From positions 96,192 through 160,191 of the forward strand of contig JAQWGI010000033.1 in NCBI GenBank assembly GCA_029238315.1: a stretch of 64,000 bases of DNA. The letters run 5' to 3'. The notes beneath the pieces were generated by a model. It searched no databases. It saw nothing but the letters and a program-made list of their open reading frames with translations, and had not been told where the DNA came from. Below, piece by piece: positions 17,191-26,643 of this stretch. The position numbers and the translations under genes were made by a program. Within the stretch, counting starts at the first letter, position 1. The number at the start of each line of letters is the position of its first letter. Source of the DNA: Polaribacter sp. Lineage in GTDB: Bacteria > Bacteroidota > Bacteroidia > Flavobacteriales > Flavobacteriaceae.

Positions 17191-18666
17191 ATGGAATATG
17201 GTTTCTTGTCGGTAATTCCGCCAATCGTTGCAATAATTTTAGCACTAAGAACTAAGCAGGTATATATTGCTTTGATTTTTGGTATTTGGTTTTCTTGGCT
17301 AATTATTAAGGGTTGGAATCCGCTAGACGGAACATTAGCGATGATTGAAGCAATGGTAAACGTTTTTAAATCTGAAGGAAACACAAGAACTATTATGTTT
17401 AGCGCATTAGTTGGAGCTTTGTTAATTTTTATTCAATTTTCTAGAGGCGTTGAAGGTTTTATCAACATTTTAAACAAACAAATTGTAAAATTTGAAAACA
17501 AAAAAGCAGGTTACAGCCGTTTAATGGTTCAGGTTTTAGCAACAATCACAGGATTGTTGTTATTTGTAGAAACAAGTATTAGTTCGCTTACAGTTGGAAC
17601 TCTTTACAGACCCGTTTTTGATAAATTAGGAATTCCGAGAGAAAAACTTGCCTACATCGCAGATTCTAGTTCTGCGCCATCATCAATTTTAATTCCGTTT
17701 AATGCTTGGGGTGCTTTTATTATGGGTTTATTATTAACCCAGGGAATTGACAAACCATTTTCAGTGATGATTTCATCTATAAAATATAACTTTTATCCGC
17801 TATTAGCAATCGCAATTGTGTTCATTGTAATTTTTACAAAGAAAGATTGGGGCGCAATGAAAAAAGCGGAAAAAAGAACTAAAGAAACCGGTTTGTTAAT
17901 GAACGAAGGCTCTAAACCAATGGTTTCTGATGCCGTAACTTCATTTCCTCCAAAAGAAGGAATTGAAGCTAAAGCTTACAATATGATTGTTCCGTTGTTG
18001 GTAATGGTTTTAATGATGCCAATCAATTTAATGTACACCGGTTGGAGTGCAGTAAAAAAGTCAACATCATTTTTAGATCACGCATCACAAGCAATCGGAA
18101 ACGGTTCTGGCTCATCATCTGTTTTATACGCTGTAATTGCTTCTTTATTGGTTGCGATGGCCATGTATTTTGTTCAAGGAATTCTAAAAGCGAAAGAAGC
18201 GGTAGATTTAACATTAAGAGGAATTAGCGAATTAATGCCGTTGGCTTTATTAATGTTGTTAGCCTTTGCTATTGGAGACGCTTGTAAAGAATTAGAAACG
18301 GGGGTTTATGTTGCAAATGCAACGAAAGAATGGTTATCTCCTGAATTATTACCCGCAGTTGTTTTTATTATAAGTTCTTTTATTGCGTTTTCTACAGGAA
18401 CTTCTTGGGGAACTTTTGCGATAATGATGGCAATTTCAATTCCGATGGCAAACATTCATGGAGCTGATATTACAATTGTTGTTGCGGCGACTTTAGGTGG
18501 CGGAATTTTTGGAGATCATTGTTCGCCAATTTCTGATACATCCATTATATCATCCATGGCATCTGCAAGTGATCATATTGATCACGTTAAAACGCAATTA
18601 CCTTACGCTTTGGTTGGCGGAATTATAACAACGTTGGCTTATTTAGCAATAGGTTTTTTTGGTTGA
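17191..18666 (+). CDS. NhaC-family Na+/H+ antiporter
   Basis: A 491-residue polytopic membrane protein with about 11-12 helices. NhaC-family hallmarks are the N-terminal SVIPPIVAIILALRTKQVYIALIFGIW, the conserved loop YIADSSSAPSSILIPFNAWGA near residue 155, and FSTGTSWGTFAIMMAISIPMA plus GGGIFGDHCSPISDTSIISS in the C-terminal half. It would export Na+ or exchange an organic acid or amine, consistent with a marine host. Ion and substrate specificity cannot be read directly. A possible 46-aa membrane peptide gene follows. Confidence 0.92.
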   Translation: MEYGFLSVIPPIVAIILALRTKQVYIALIFGIWFSWLIIKGWNPLDGTLAMIEAMVNVFKSEGNTRTIMFSALVGALLIFIQFSRGVEGFINILNKQIVKFENKKAGYSRLMVQVLATITGLLLFVETSISSLTVGTLYRPVFDKLGIPREKLAYIADSSSAPSSILIPFNAWGAFIMGLLLTQGIDKPFSVMISSIKYNFYPLLAIAIVFIVIFTKKDWGAMKKAEKRTKETGLLMNEGSKPMVSDAVTSFPPKEGIEAKAYNMIVPLLVMVLMMPINLMYTGWSAVKKSTSFLDHASQAIGNGSGSSSVLYAVIASLLVAMAMYFVQGILKAKEAVDLTLRGISELMPLALLMLLAFAIGDACKELETGVYVANATKEWLSPELLPAVVFIISSFIAFSTGTSWGTFAIMMAISIPMANIHGADITIVVAATLGGGIFGDHCSPISDTSIISSMASASDHIDHVKTQLPYALVGGIITTLAYLAIGFFG

Positions 18667-18692
18667 TATAAAACAACTTTAATATTGATATT

Positions 18693-18833
18693 TTGAACTT
18701 ATTAATTGGTTTGGCTTTGTTTATCGCGGGTTCATACTACATGTATTATGATATTAAAATTGCCGGAGCTGTTTTTGTCTTTGTAATGATTGGTATAGTA
18801 ATGACCTATAGAGAGATAAAAATATTTTTTTAA
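18693..18833 (+). CDS. Possible small membrane protein (46 aa) downstream of nhaC
   Basis: A TTG at 18693 opens 46 codons ending TAA at 18831-18833. The peptide MNLLIGLALFIAGSYYMYYD, then an IKIAGAVFVFVMIGIVMTY stretch and REIKIFF, predicts two short hydrophobic segments joined by a Tyr/Asp turn. It lies 26 nt after nhaC on the same strand and before a REP-like repeat. No ATG is available in frame except an internal one. The hydrophobic regularity argues for coding, while the rare start and small size argue for caution. Confidence 0.45.
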   Translation: MNLLIGLALFIAGSYYMYYDIKIAGAVFVFVMIGIVMTYREIKIFF

Positions 18834-18854
18834 CCTTACAATATTATTTACTTT

Positions 18855-18957
18855 GTCATTCCCTTGAAAAAGGGAATCTATATTAAATAAATAGATTTTG
18901 AGAAAGTCAAAGAATTGAAACAAAGAAAGTTTGGATTCCCGCTTTCTCGAGAACAAC
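18855..18957. repeat. REP-like element (GTCATTCCC family), copy 1
   Basis: Begins GTCATTCCCTTGAAAAAGGG (an 8-bp-class hairpin), runs through AAGTCAAAGAATTG and ends TTTGGATTCCCGCTTTCTCG with a decayed closing arm. The same order of blocks is found at 20531-20633 and, truncated, at 35775-35849. It lies between two same-strand genes. Confidence 0.7.
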
Positions 18958-19068
18958 AAAAAAGTTAGTTTAAGAGATTATTAAGTTCTTAAATTATTCT
19001 TCAACAAAATTTTATACATTTACGAAACAATTAATTAACCTCACGCCGAAAGGCTTAAAAAGAACTCA

Positions 19069-20370
19069 ATGAAAAAAATATTTTTACCATTAATAGCACT
19101 TTCCGCTGTTTTTTCTTCGTGCACAGAAAATATTGATCGTATTATCAATGCAAAAGAAGTAGAACGTGTAGAGAGAATTCTTGCTTCTGATGAAATGGAA
19201 GGAAGAAGAACATTTACTCCAGGAATTGATAGAGCAGCAGATTTTATTGCTTCAGAATTTAAAAGTAGCGGACTAGCATTTTTTGCCGATAACGATTCTT
19301 ATTTTCAACACATAAGCATGTTAAAAACCTCTTTAAAAGAGGTTAAAGGAAAGCTTGGAAAACAAACTTTAAACACTAAAAATGTTGTTGTAAACACCAC
19401 ATCAGAAACAATTAATATTTCTTCTTTTGACAGTTATAAAGTTGTTGTAATTGATAAGGAAGACAATTTTTTTCAGAAAGCACTTCCGCTAACTAGAGAA
19501 ACAGAAAATAGTATTGTTTTAATTGATGCAGCTCACGAGAAGAGCTTTGCAAGAATGTCAAGAATGGTTGGTAGAGCAAAGTTTCCGACCGAAAATTCTC
19601 AAGTATTTATTTTGACAAAAAACGTAAAAGCCACTTCCATTCAACTAACAATTAAGAACACAGTAGAAACACAAAAATTAAAGAACGTTGTAGGGGTAAT
19701 TCCTGGAAAAAGTAAAAAAGACGAGTACGTTGTTTTTGGGGGGCATTATGATCATTTGGGAATTGGAAAACCAGACAAAAACAAAGACAGTATTTTTAAC
19801 GGAGCAAATGATGACGCATCAGGAACGACAGGAGTTATGATGTTGGCGAAATATTTTAATAAAATTAAAGACAATGAAAGAACCTTAATTTTCGTTGCTT
19901 TTACGGCAGAGGAAATGGGAGGTTTTGGGAGTAAATACTTTAGTAAGCAGCTAAATCCAGACAAAGTAATGGCAATGTTTAACATTGAAATGATTGGAAC
20001 CGAAAGTAAGTGGGGCACAAATAGTGCTTATATTACTGGATTTGAAAGAAGTGATATGGGGAAAATTTTACAGAAAAACTTAAGTGGTTCTAAGTTTCGA
20101 TTTGAACCCGACCCTTACCCAAAACAGAACTTATTTTATAGAAGTGACAACGCTACTTTAGCAGAATTGGGCGTTCCGGCACATACGATTGCAACAGCAA
20201 AAATGGATGAAAAACCAAACGACGAACCAAATTATCACAAGCAAAGTGATGAAATTGAGACGTTAGATATGGTTAATATGGCAGAAATTATTAAGTCGAT
20301 TGCATTGAGTAGTAAAACAATTATTAGCGGAGAAGACACACCAACAAGAGTTACACTTCCTAAAAGATAG
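19069..20370 (+). CDS. M28-family metallopeptidase lipoprotein
   Basis: A 433-residue zinc aminopeptidase-like enzyme. The N-terminus MKKIFLPLIALSAVFSSC is a lipoprotein signal with a lipobox Cys at about residue 18, so it is probably anchored in the envelope. A PA-like insert occupies the middle of the N-terminal half. The catalytic M28 domain shows the metal ligands: GGHYDHLG near residue 225, GANDDASGTTG near 245, FTAEEMGGFGSKYF near 280 with the catalytic Glu, and a C-terminal region ending around HKQSDEIETLD. It probably trims peptides for nutrition. A hairpin terminator follows. Confidence 0.92.
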   Translation: MKKIFLPLIALSAVFSSCTENIDRIINAKEVERVERILASDEMEGRRTFTPGIDRAADFIASEFKSSGLAFFADNDSYFQHISMLKTSLKEVKGKLGKQTLNTKNVVVNTTSETINISSFDSYKVVVIDKEDNFFQKALPLTRETENSIVLIDAAHEKSFARMSRMVGRAKFPTENSQVFILTKNVKATSIQLTIKNTVETQKLKNVVGVIPGKSKKDEYVVFGGHYDHLGIGKPDKNKDSIFNGANDDASGTTGVMMLAKYFNKIKDNERTLIFVAFTAEEMGGFGSKYFSKQLNPDKVMAMFNIEMIGTESKWGTNSAYITGFERSDMGKILQKNLSGSKFRFEPDPYPKQNLFYRSDNATLAELGVPAHTIATAKMDEKPNDEPNYHKQSDEIETLDMVNMAEIIKSIALSSKTIISGEDTPTRVTLPKR

Positions 20371-20396
20371 TTGTTCTTAGGTTTATTTAAACCAAT

Positions 20397-20440
20397 AAAA
20401 AAACACTCGAATTGATGCTTTATCAGTTTGAGTGTTTTTT
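20397..20440 (+). terminator. Terminator of the M28 peptidase gene
   Basis: AAAAACACTC / GAGTGTTTTTT arms enclose about 20 nt that can partly pair, and a T-run follows. Confidence 0.7.
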
Positions 20441-20479
20441 GTTTTTGTAATAAGTAGGAGTTTTCTAGAAAGTAATCTC

Positions 20480-20720
20480 ATAATTAATCGAGAGATTGCT
20501 TCACTGCGTTCGCAATGACAGTTTCTTTTTGTCATTCCTTTGAAAAAAGGAATCTATACCAACTAAATAAATTTTCTAAAAGTCAAGGAATTGTAATAAC
20601 GTAAGTTTGGATTACCGCTTTCGTGAGAATGACAATTGTTTTGTGATTACGAGGAAGAATGACGAAGTAATCTGTTTGTTGGTAACTTTGAATGATGAGA
20701 TTGCTTCATTCTTCACAATG
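20480..20720. repeat. Composite REP-like repeat region, copy 2
   Basis: This gap of about 350 bases between convergent genes holds only repeats after the terminator. At 20531-20633 is a full GTCATTCC...GAGAATGAC element matching copy 1 (including AAGTCAAGGAATTG and AGTTTGGATTACCGCTTTCG). It is flanked by GAGATTGCTTCACTGCGTTCGC...AATGAC (about 20492-20520) and GAGATTGCTTCATTCTTCAC...AATGAC (about 20698-20720), a second repeat family. No coding potential is seen. Confidence 0.7.
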
Positions 20721-20721
20721 A

Positions 20722-21117
20722 CTAAATTGCTAAAATTCCACGCTTGTTCAATTCAGGAATCATACGTAAAGCACCTTCTTTAACCGTGTCTTTTTCGAAA
20801 AGAAATGTTTTGTCAAAAAGCGTGTTTCTTTCAAAAAAAGTAACGTGAAAACGATTGTGTAGTTTAAATAATTCTGGTTGAATAAACTCAACCTTTGCAA
20901 ATGAGTTTGCTGGTAGTTTTTCGATTTTTTTACGCAATAAAGACGTGGTTTTTGTGTCGTTGAACCCTTGAGAAACAATCACTACCATTTCTAAATCAAC
21001 TTCTTTTTTATTGATGATATAAATGTTCCAATCATTAGTTTTATAAATATCGTTGTACTCATAAACAACCGCGATTTCTACATTAGTAACTTCTGGAATT
21101 TGAATGTCTTTTTTCAT
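20722..21117 (-). CDS. Conserved hypothetical protein next to pheS
   Basis: A 131-residue acidic/basic soluble protein without signal or membrane segment. It starts MKKDIQIPEVTNVEIAVVYE and contains NDWNIYIINKK, MVVIVSQGFNDTKTTSLLRKKIEKLPANSFAKVE and a C-terminal MIPELNKRGILAI. I recall homologues of similar length next to pheS in Flavobacteriaceae, sometimes mislabelled as a Phe-tRNA synthetase subunit; it has no synthetase motifs. It is codirectional with pheS and 90 nt downstream of it, separated by a small palindrome repeat. Function unknown. Confidence 0.8.
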   Translation of the reverse strand: MKKDIQIPEVTNVEIAVVYEYNDIYKTNDWNIYIINKKEVDLEMVVIVSQGFNDTKTTSLLRKKIEKLPANSFAKVEFIQPELFKLHNRFHVTFFERNTLFDKTFLFEKDTVKEGALRMIPELNKRGILAI

Positions 21118-21120
21118 GTA

Positions 21121-21190
21121 TGCTGAACTTGTTTCAGTATCTGTTAAAAAATAGAAGAATTATTGAAAGAAGCTGAACTAAATTCAGCTT
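21121..21190. repeat. Short palindromes of the AGCTGAACT...TTCAG family
   Basis: Two related hairpins: GCTGAACTTGTTTCAGTATC at 21122-21141 and the palindrome AAGCTGAA / TTCAGCTT at 21170-21190 around CTAAA. The core AAGCTGAACTAAATTCAG (18 nt) recurs in inverted orientation at 37043-37060. They overlap the stop region of pheS and may act as its terminator. Confidence 0.6.
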
Positions 21191-22208
21191 AAATTACCGA
21201 CTTAAACTGCTCTAAGAAACGTTTGTCATTTTCGTAAAACATTCTAATATCAGGAATTTGATACAGTAGCATAGCGATACGTTCAATTCCCATACCAAAT
21301 GCATACCCAGAATATTTTGTTGGATCAATATTCGCGTTTTTCAACACATTTGGATCTACCATTCCGCAGCCCATAATTTCTAACCAACCCGTTCCTTTGG
21401 TAATTCTATAATCAGTTTCGGTTTCTAAACCCCAGTAAATATCTACTTCTGCACTTGGTTCTGTAAACGGAAAATAAGACGGACGCAAACGAATCTTAGA
21501 CTTTCCAAACATCTCTTTTGTAAAGTACAAAAGCGTTTGTTTTAAATCTGCAAATGAAACATCAGTATCAATATACAAACCCTCCACTTGATGAAAAATA
21601 CAATGCGCACGCGCAGAAATATCTTCGTTTCTAAAAACTCTTCCTGGAGAAATAGTTCTAATTGGCGGCTTGTTTTCTTGCATGTAACGGACCTGCACAG
21701 ATGATGTATGTGTTCTTAGTAAGGTATCTGGATTTTTGTCGATAAAAAAAGTATCTTGCATATCTCTTGCTGGATGATACTCCGGTAAGTTTAACGCTGT
21801 AAAATTATGCCAATCATCTTCAATTTCTGGACCTTCAGAAACGGTAAAACCAATTCTGTTAAAAACGTCAATAATTTGATTTTTAACCAATGAAATTGGA
21901 TGACGAGAACCCAATTCAATCGGTTCAGAAGGACGGGTTAAATCGCCATAAAAACTTTTTTCACTTGCAGCGCTTTCAAACACAATATTTAGTTCTGCAA
22001 CTTTATTTTCTGCTGCTTTTTTTAGAGTATTTATTGCTTGCCCAAATTCTTTTTTCTGATCATTCGGTACGTTTTTAAACGCAGCAAACATTTCTTTTAA
22101 TAACCCTTTGCTTCCTAAATACTTTATTCTGAAAGCCTCTATTTCTTCTTTAGAAGTTGGTTGAAAAGCGTTTACTTCACCAATCAGTTCTTTTACGTTG
22201 TCTAACAT
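21189..22208 (-). CDS. pheS: Phenylalanine--tRNA ligase alpha subunit
   Basis: A 339-residue class II synthetase subunit that forms the alpha2-beta2 enzyme with PheT (not in this window). The ATG at 22208 (MLDNVKELIGEV) is chosen over a TTG 15 nt upstream. The N-terminal coiled coil includes FRIKYLGSKGLLKEMF. Motif 2 lies in PGRVFRNEDISARAHCIFHQVEGLYID. Motif 3 is YSGYAFGMGIERIAMLLYQIPDIR, close to the C-terminus. The length is normal. Confidence 0.97.
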   Translation of the reverse strand: MLDNVKELIGEVNAFQPTSKEEIEAFRIKYLGSKGLLKEMFAAFKNVPNDQKKEFGQAINTLKKAAENKVAELNIVFESAASEKSFYGDLTRPSEPIELGSRHPISLVKNQIIDVFNRIGFTVSEGPEIEDDWHNFTALNLPEYHPARDMQDTFFIDKNPDTLLRTHTSSVQVRYMQENKPPIRTISPGRVFRNEDISARAHCIFHQVEGLYIDTDVSFADLKQTLLYFTKEMFGKSKIRLRPSYFPFTEPSAEVDIYWGLETETDYRITKGTGWLEIMGCGMVDPNVLKNANIDPTKYSGYAFGMGIERIAMLLYQIPDIRMFYENDKRFLEQFKSVI

Positions 22209-22309
22209 CTTAATTTTCGCCAATAATTAGGTTGCAAATTTATGGTTTTTATACGAAACAATACCTAGCAAATAGAAAGAGTTATAGATCGATAAAATAA
22301 AAACCTGTT

Positions 22310-22343
22310 TTGAATTTAAAGATTTGGAAATTAGTTATATTTG
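22310..22343 (+). promoter_or_regulatory. Promoter of gdhA
   Basis: TTG (22310-22312), a 23-nt spacer and a perfect TATATTTG (22336-22343), 47 nt before the ATG. Confidence 0.6.
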
Positions 22344-22374
22344 CCCATTAAATTTAAATTAATTAACACCATAA

Positions 22375-23733
<1,359 letters not shown>

Positions 23734-23754
23734 AAACCAAATCAAAACTACATA

Positions 23755-23787
23755 AAAAAACGCATCAAATTTTTGATGCGTTTTTTG
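23755..23787 (+). terminator. Terminator of gdhA
   Basis: AAAAACGCATCAAA / TTTGATGCGTTTTT pair almost perfectly with a tiny loop, followed by Ts. Confidence 0.85.
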
Positions 23788-23804
23788 TTTTATCTTTATA
23801 AATT

Positions 23805-24437
23805 ATGATGAGTATTTTGTTGCATTTTATTTTCGGATTCTTTTTTTCATTTACAGGTTCAATTACACCAAGTATGTTGAACATGACAGCGCTAAAAATT
23901 AGCTTAGAGAAGAACAAAAGAGCATCTTATTTATATTCACTTGGGGTTTCTTTGGTTGTAAGCGCACAAGCTTATATTGCAATTATTTTAACCAAATATA
24001 TTTCTGAAAACCCAAGCTTTATAGAAAGTTTAGAAAAAGCTGGAACGGTTATTTTTATTTTACTTTCTGTTTATTTTTTCATTCAATCTAAAAAGCAAAA
24101 AAAAGAAGTAAAAGCCAGTAAAGACAGAAAAGGAAATTCGTTTTTATCAGGAGTTTTATTGTCTTTATTAAACATGTTTTCCATTCCATTCTTTTGTGGA
24201 ATAACAGCAACTTTAGAGCTGTTTGATTTGATGCGTTTTGACAATATTTCTATTGCTCTTTTTATTATTGGCTCTACCATAGGTACGTATTGTATTTTAT
24301 TTTTATATGGAAAATACGCTGGATTGATTCAGAAAAAAACAGGAAAGCTAACGAAAGATATTAGCTTGATTTTAAGTTTAATAACAGGTTTAGTTGCTGT
24401 TTTTATGTTGATTAAAAATGTTTTTTTAAACGGATAA
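23805..24437 (+). CDS. LysE-family exporter
   Basis: A 210-residue inner-membrane protein with about six helices. The N-terminal FIFGFFFSFTGSITPSMLNMTALKISLEKNKRAS matches the LysE/RhtB signature (helix, Gly-x-x-x-Pro, then a Lys-rich loop), followed by SLGVSLVVSAQAYIAII. The family exports amino acids or similar small metabolites; the substrate is unknown. A second ATG two codons in is an equally good start. It is followed 3 nt later by an alpha/beta hydrolase, probably in one operon. Confidence 0.85.
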   Translation: MMSILLHFIFGFFFSFTGSITPSMLNMTALKISLEKNKRASYLYSLGVSLVVSAQAYIAIILTKYISENPSFIESLEKAGTVIFILLSVYFFIQSKKQKKEVKASKDRKGNSFLSGVLLSLLNMFSIPFFCGITATLELFDLMRFDNISIALFIIGSTIGTYCILFLYGKYAGLIQKKTGKLTKDISLILSLITGLVAVFMLIKNVFLNG

Positions 24438-24440
24438 AGT

Positions 24441-25286
24441 ATGAAGATAATTAAGAATTTTATTGTTGATGGAAAACACAAAAAACCAATAGTAACGGAT
24501 GTTTTTTTTGAAGAAACCAACCAACCAAAACCAGTTGTGATTTTTTGTCATGGCTACAAAGGATTTAAAGATTGGGGCGCCTGGAACACGATGGCAGAAG
24601 CATTTGCTAAAGCAGGTTTTTTCTTTATAAAATTTAATTTTTCTCACAATGGCGGAACGGTAAATCAACCGATAGATTTTCCTGATTTAGAGGCTTTTGG
24701 AAATAATAATTACACCATAGAATTAGATGATTTAGAATCAATAATTGATTGGGCTTCTTCAAATACGGAATATAAAAATGAAATCGATTTAGAAAATATT
24801 TCTTTAATTGGACACAGCAGAGCTGGTGGAATTGTAACCATAAAATCAAGAGAAAATAATCAAATTAAAAAGGTAATTAGTTTAGCAGGAGTTTGCGATT
24901 TTGAAAAAAGAACGGCAACTTCTGGAGATGTAGAACAGTGGAAAAAAGAGGGCGTAAAGTATGTCTTAAACGGAAGAACAAAACAACAAATGCCTCATTT
25001 TTATCAGTTTTACGAAGATTTTAAATTAAATGAAGATCGATTAAATATTCAAACAGCCGTTTTTAATTTATCCATACCATATTTAATTATTCATGGAGAT
25101 AAAGATACCTCGGTTTCTCTAGAAGAGGCCAAAAAATTACATTCTTGGAATTCAAAAAATCAATTAGAAATTATAGAAAACGCCAATCATGTTTTTAATA
25201 TTTCGCATCCTTGGGAGCAAACAGAATTATCCAAAGAATTAAATAAAGTCACACAAATTTGTGTTGGTTTTTTAAGGAATCTGTAA
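24441..25286 (+). CDS. Alpha/beta hydrolase (esterase/peptidase-like)
   Basis: A 281-residue cytosolic serine hydrolase. The oxyanion region is VVIFCHGYKGFKDWGAWN, the nucleophile elbow is LIGHSRAGG near residue 130, and the acid and His are in PYLIIHGDKDTSVSLEEA and ENANHVFNISHPW. No signal peptide is present. Substrate unknown. It lies 3 nt downstream of the LysE gene, which suggests cotranscription. A REP-like repeat follows. Confidence 0.88.
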   Translation: MKIIKNFIVDGKHKKPIVTDVFFEETNQPKPVVIFCHGYKGFKDWGAWNTMAEAFAKAGFFFIKFNFSHNGGTVNQPIDFPDLEAFGNNNYTIELDDLESIIDWASSNTEYKNEIDLENISLIGHSRAGGIVTIKSRENNQIKKVISLAGVCDFEKRTATSGDVEQWKKEGVKYVLNGRTKQQMPHFYQFYEDFKLNEDRLNIQTAVFNLSIPYLIIHGDKDTSVSLEEAKKLHSWNSKNQLEIIENANHVFNISHPWEQTELSKELNKVTQICVGFLRNL

Positions 25287-25345
25287 AATTTAAATAGAAC
25301 TAAGCAACAACTTTGTTGTTAGAAAAACGATTAAACACCCTAGTT

Positions 25346-25492
25346 GTCATTTCGAGCGAAGTGTAACGAAGTCGAGAAATCTCATGGAAAGATTCCTCCT
25401 CATGCTTCGTTCGGAATGACAGTTCTCAGTTATTTTTGTGTTGAGGGAATCCAAATTTTCTTACTATAGATTCCTGTTTTCGCTGGAATGAC
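25346..25492. repeat. REP-like composite repeat, copy 3
   Basis: GTCATTTCGAGCGAAGTGTA...GTTCGGAATGAC (25346-25420) is one complete palindrome-bounded unit. A second unit ends TTCCTGTTTTCGCTGGAATGAC at 25492. The unit ends GTCATT / GGAATGAC match copies 1 and 2, but the inner sequence of the first unit is a different family (GCGAAG...CGAAGTCGAG). It fills the gap before dinB. Confidence 0.7.
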
Positions 25493-25522
25493 AAAGAGCA
25501 AGTTTTTTTGTATTTTCGAAAG

Positions 25523-26605
25523 ATGGAATTACAACCTCCTTTTCGGAAAATTATTCATGTAGATATGGATGCATTTTATGCGTCTGTAGAACAATTGGAT
25601 AATCCAGCTTTAAGAGGAAAACCACTAGCTGTTGGTGGAGATGAAATTCGTGGTGTTGTTTCTGCAGCAAGCTACGAAGCTAGAAAATTTGGAGTAAGAT
25701 CTGCAATGAGCGGTGCTTTAGCAAAACAAAAATGTCCACATTTATTATTTGTTCCACCAAGATTTTCGAGATATAAAGAAATCTCTTCTAAAATCAGAGC
25801 CATTTTTTATGAGTACACAGATTTGGTAGAACCGCTTTCTTTAGATGAGGCGTATTTAGATGTTACCGAAAATAAAAAAGGAAATCCATCTGCAAGTTTA
25901 GTTGCTGAAGAAATAAGAAAACGCATATTTGACGAATTAGAACTACGTGCTTCTGCCGGAATTTCCATCAATAAATTTATTGCAAAAGTTGCTTCGGACA
26001 TCAACAAGCCAAATGGACAAAAAACGATAAATCCAGAAGAGGTTTTGCCTTTTTTAGAAGAACTATCGATCAATAAGTTTTATGGAGTTGGAAAAGTGAC
26101 CGCAGCAAAAATGCATAATCACGGAATCTTTAGTGGTTTAGATTTAAAGCAAAAAACTCAAGAAGAGTTAATAAGGTTGTTTGGCAAATCTGGCGGTCAG
26201 TATTATCATATTGTTAGAGGAGTTCATAAAAGTGAGGTAAAAGCAAATCGCATTCAAAAATCAATTGCAGCAGAGCGCACTTTTAATCAAAACATTTCCT
26301 CCGAAATTTTTATGTTAGAACGATTAGAGAAAATTGCGGTTGAATTAGAAAAAAGAATGAAAAAAACCGAAACTAAAGGAAAAACGATTACACTAAAGAT
26401 AAAGTATTCAGATTTTACGCAGCAAACCAGAAGTAAAACAGTTGCTTCTTTTATGCAAAAAAAAGAAGATTTTTTTCCGATTGTAAAAGAACTTTTATAC
26501 CAAGAAAAACTGAATAATTCAGTTAGGTTATTAGGTTTATCTTTCGGAAACCTAAATACAGAAAAGAAGGCTCCTGTTTTAGTACAGTTAAAATTTGATT
26601 TTTGA
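25523..26605 (+). CDS. dinB: DNA polymerase IV (Y-family)
   Basis: A 360-residue translesion polymerase from the ATG at 25523 (MELQPPFRKIIHVDMDAFYA); a TTG 15 nt upstream is less likely. Palm catalytic residues are in HVDMDAFYASVEQ (residue about 13) and SLDEAYLDVT (about 103). The helix-hairpin-helix region KFYGVGKVTAAKMHNHGI follows, and the little-finger domain starts near SIAAERTFNQ. No SOS operator was recognised. The C-terminal KAPVLVQLKFDF is reminiscent of a beta-clamp-binding tail. Confidence 0.95.
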   Translation: MELQPPFRKIIHVDMDAFYASVEQLDNPALRGKPLAVGGDEIRGVVSAASYEARKFGVRSAMSGALAKQKCPHLLFVPPRFSRYKEISSKIRAIFYEYTDLVEPLSLDEAYLDVTENKKGNPSASLVAEEIRKRIFDELELRASAGISINKFIAKVASDINKPNGQKTINPEEVLPFLEELSINKFYGVGKVTAAKMHNHGIFSGLDLKQKTQEELIRLFGKSGGQYYHIVRGVHKSEVKANRIQKSIAAERTFNQNISSEIFMLERLEKIAVELEKRMKKTETKGKTITLKIKYSDFTQQTRSKTVASFMQKKEDFFPIVKELLYQEKLNNSVRLLGLSFGNLNTEKKAPVLVQLKFDF

Positions 26606-26643
26606 TAGACAACATCTTTCACTTCAATAGAAAAACACCTTAA

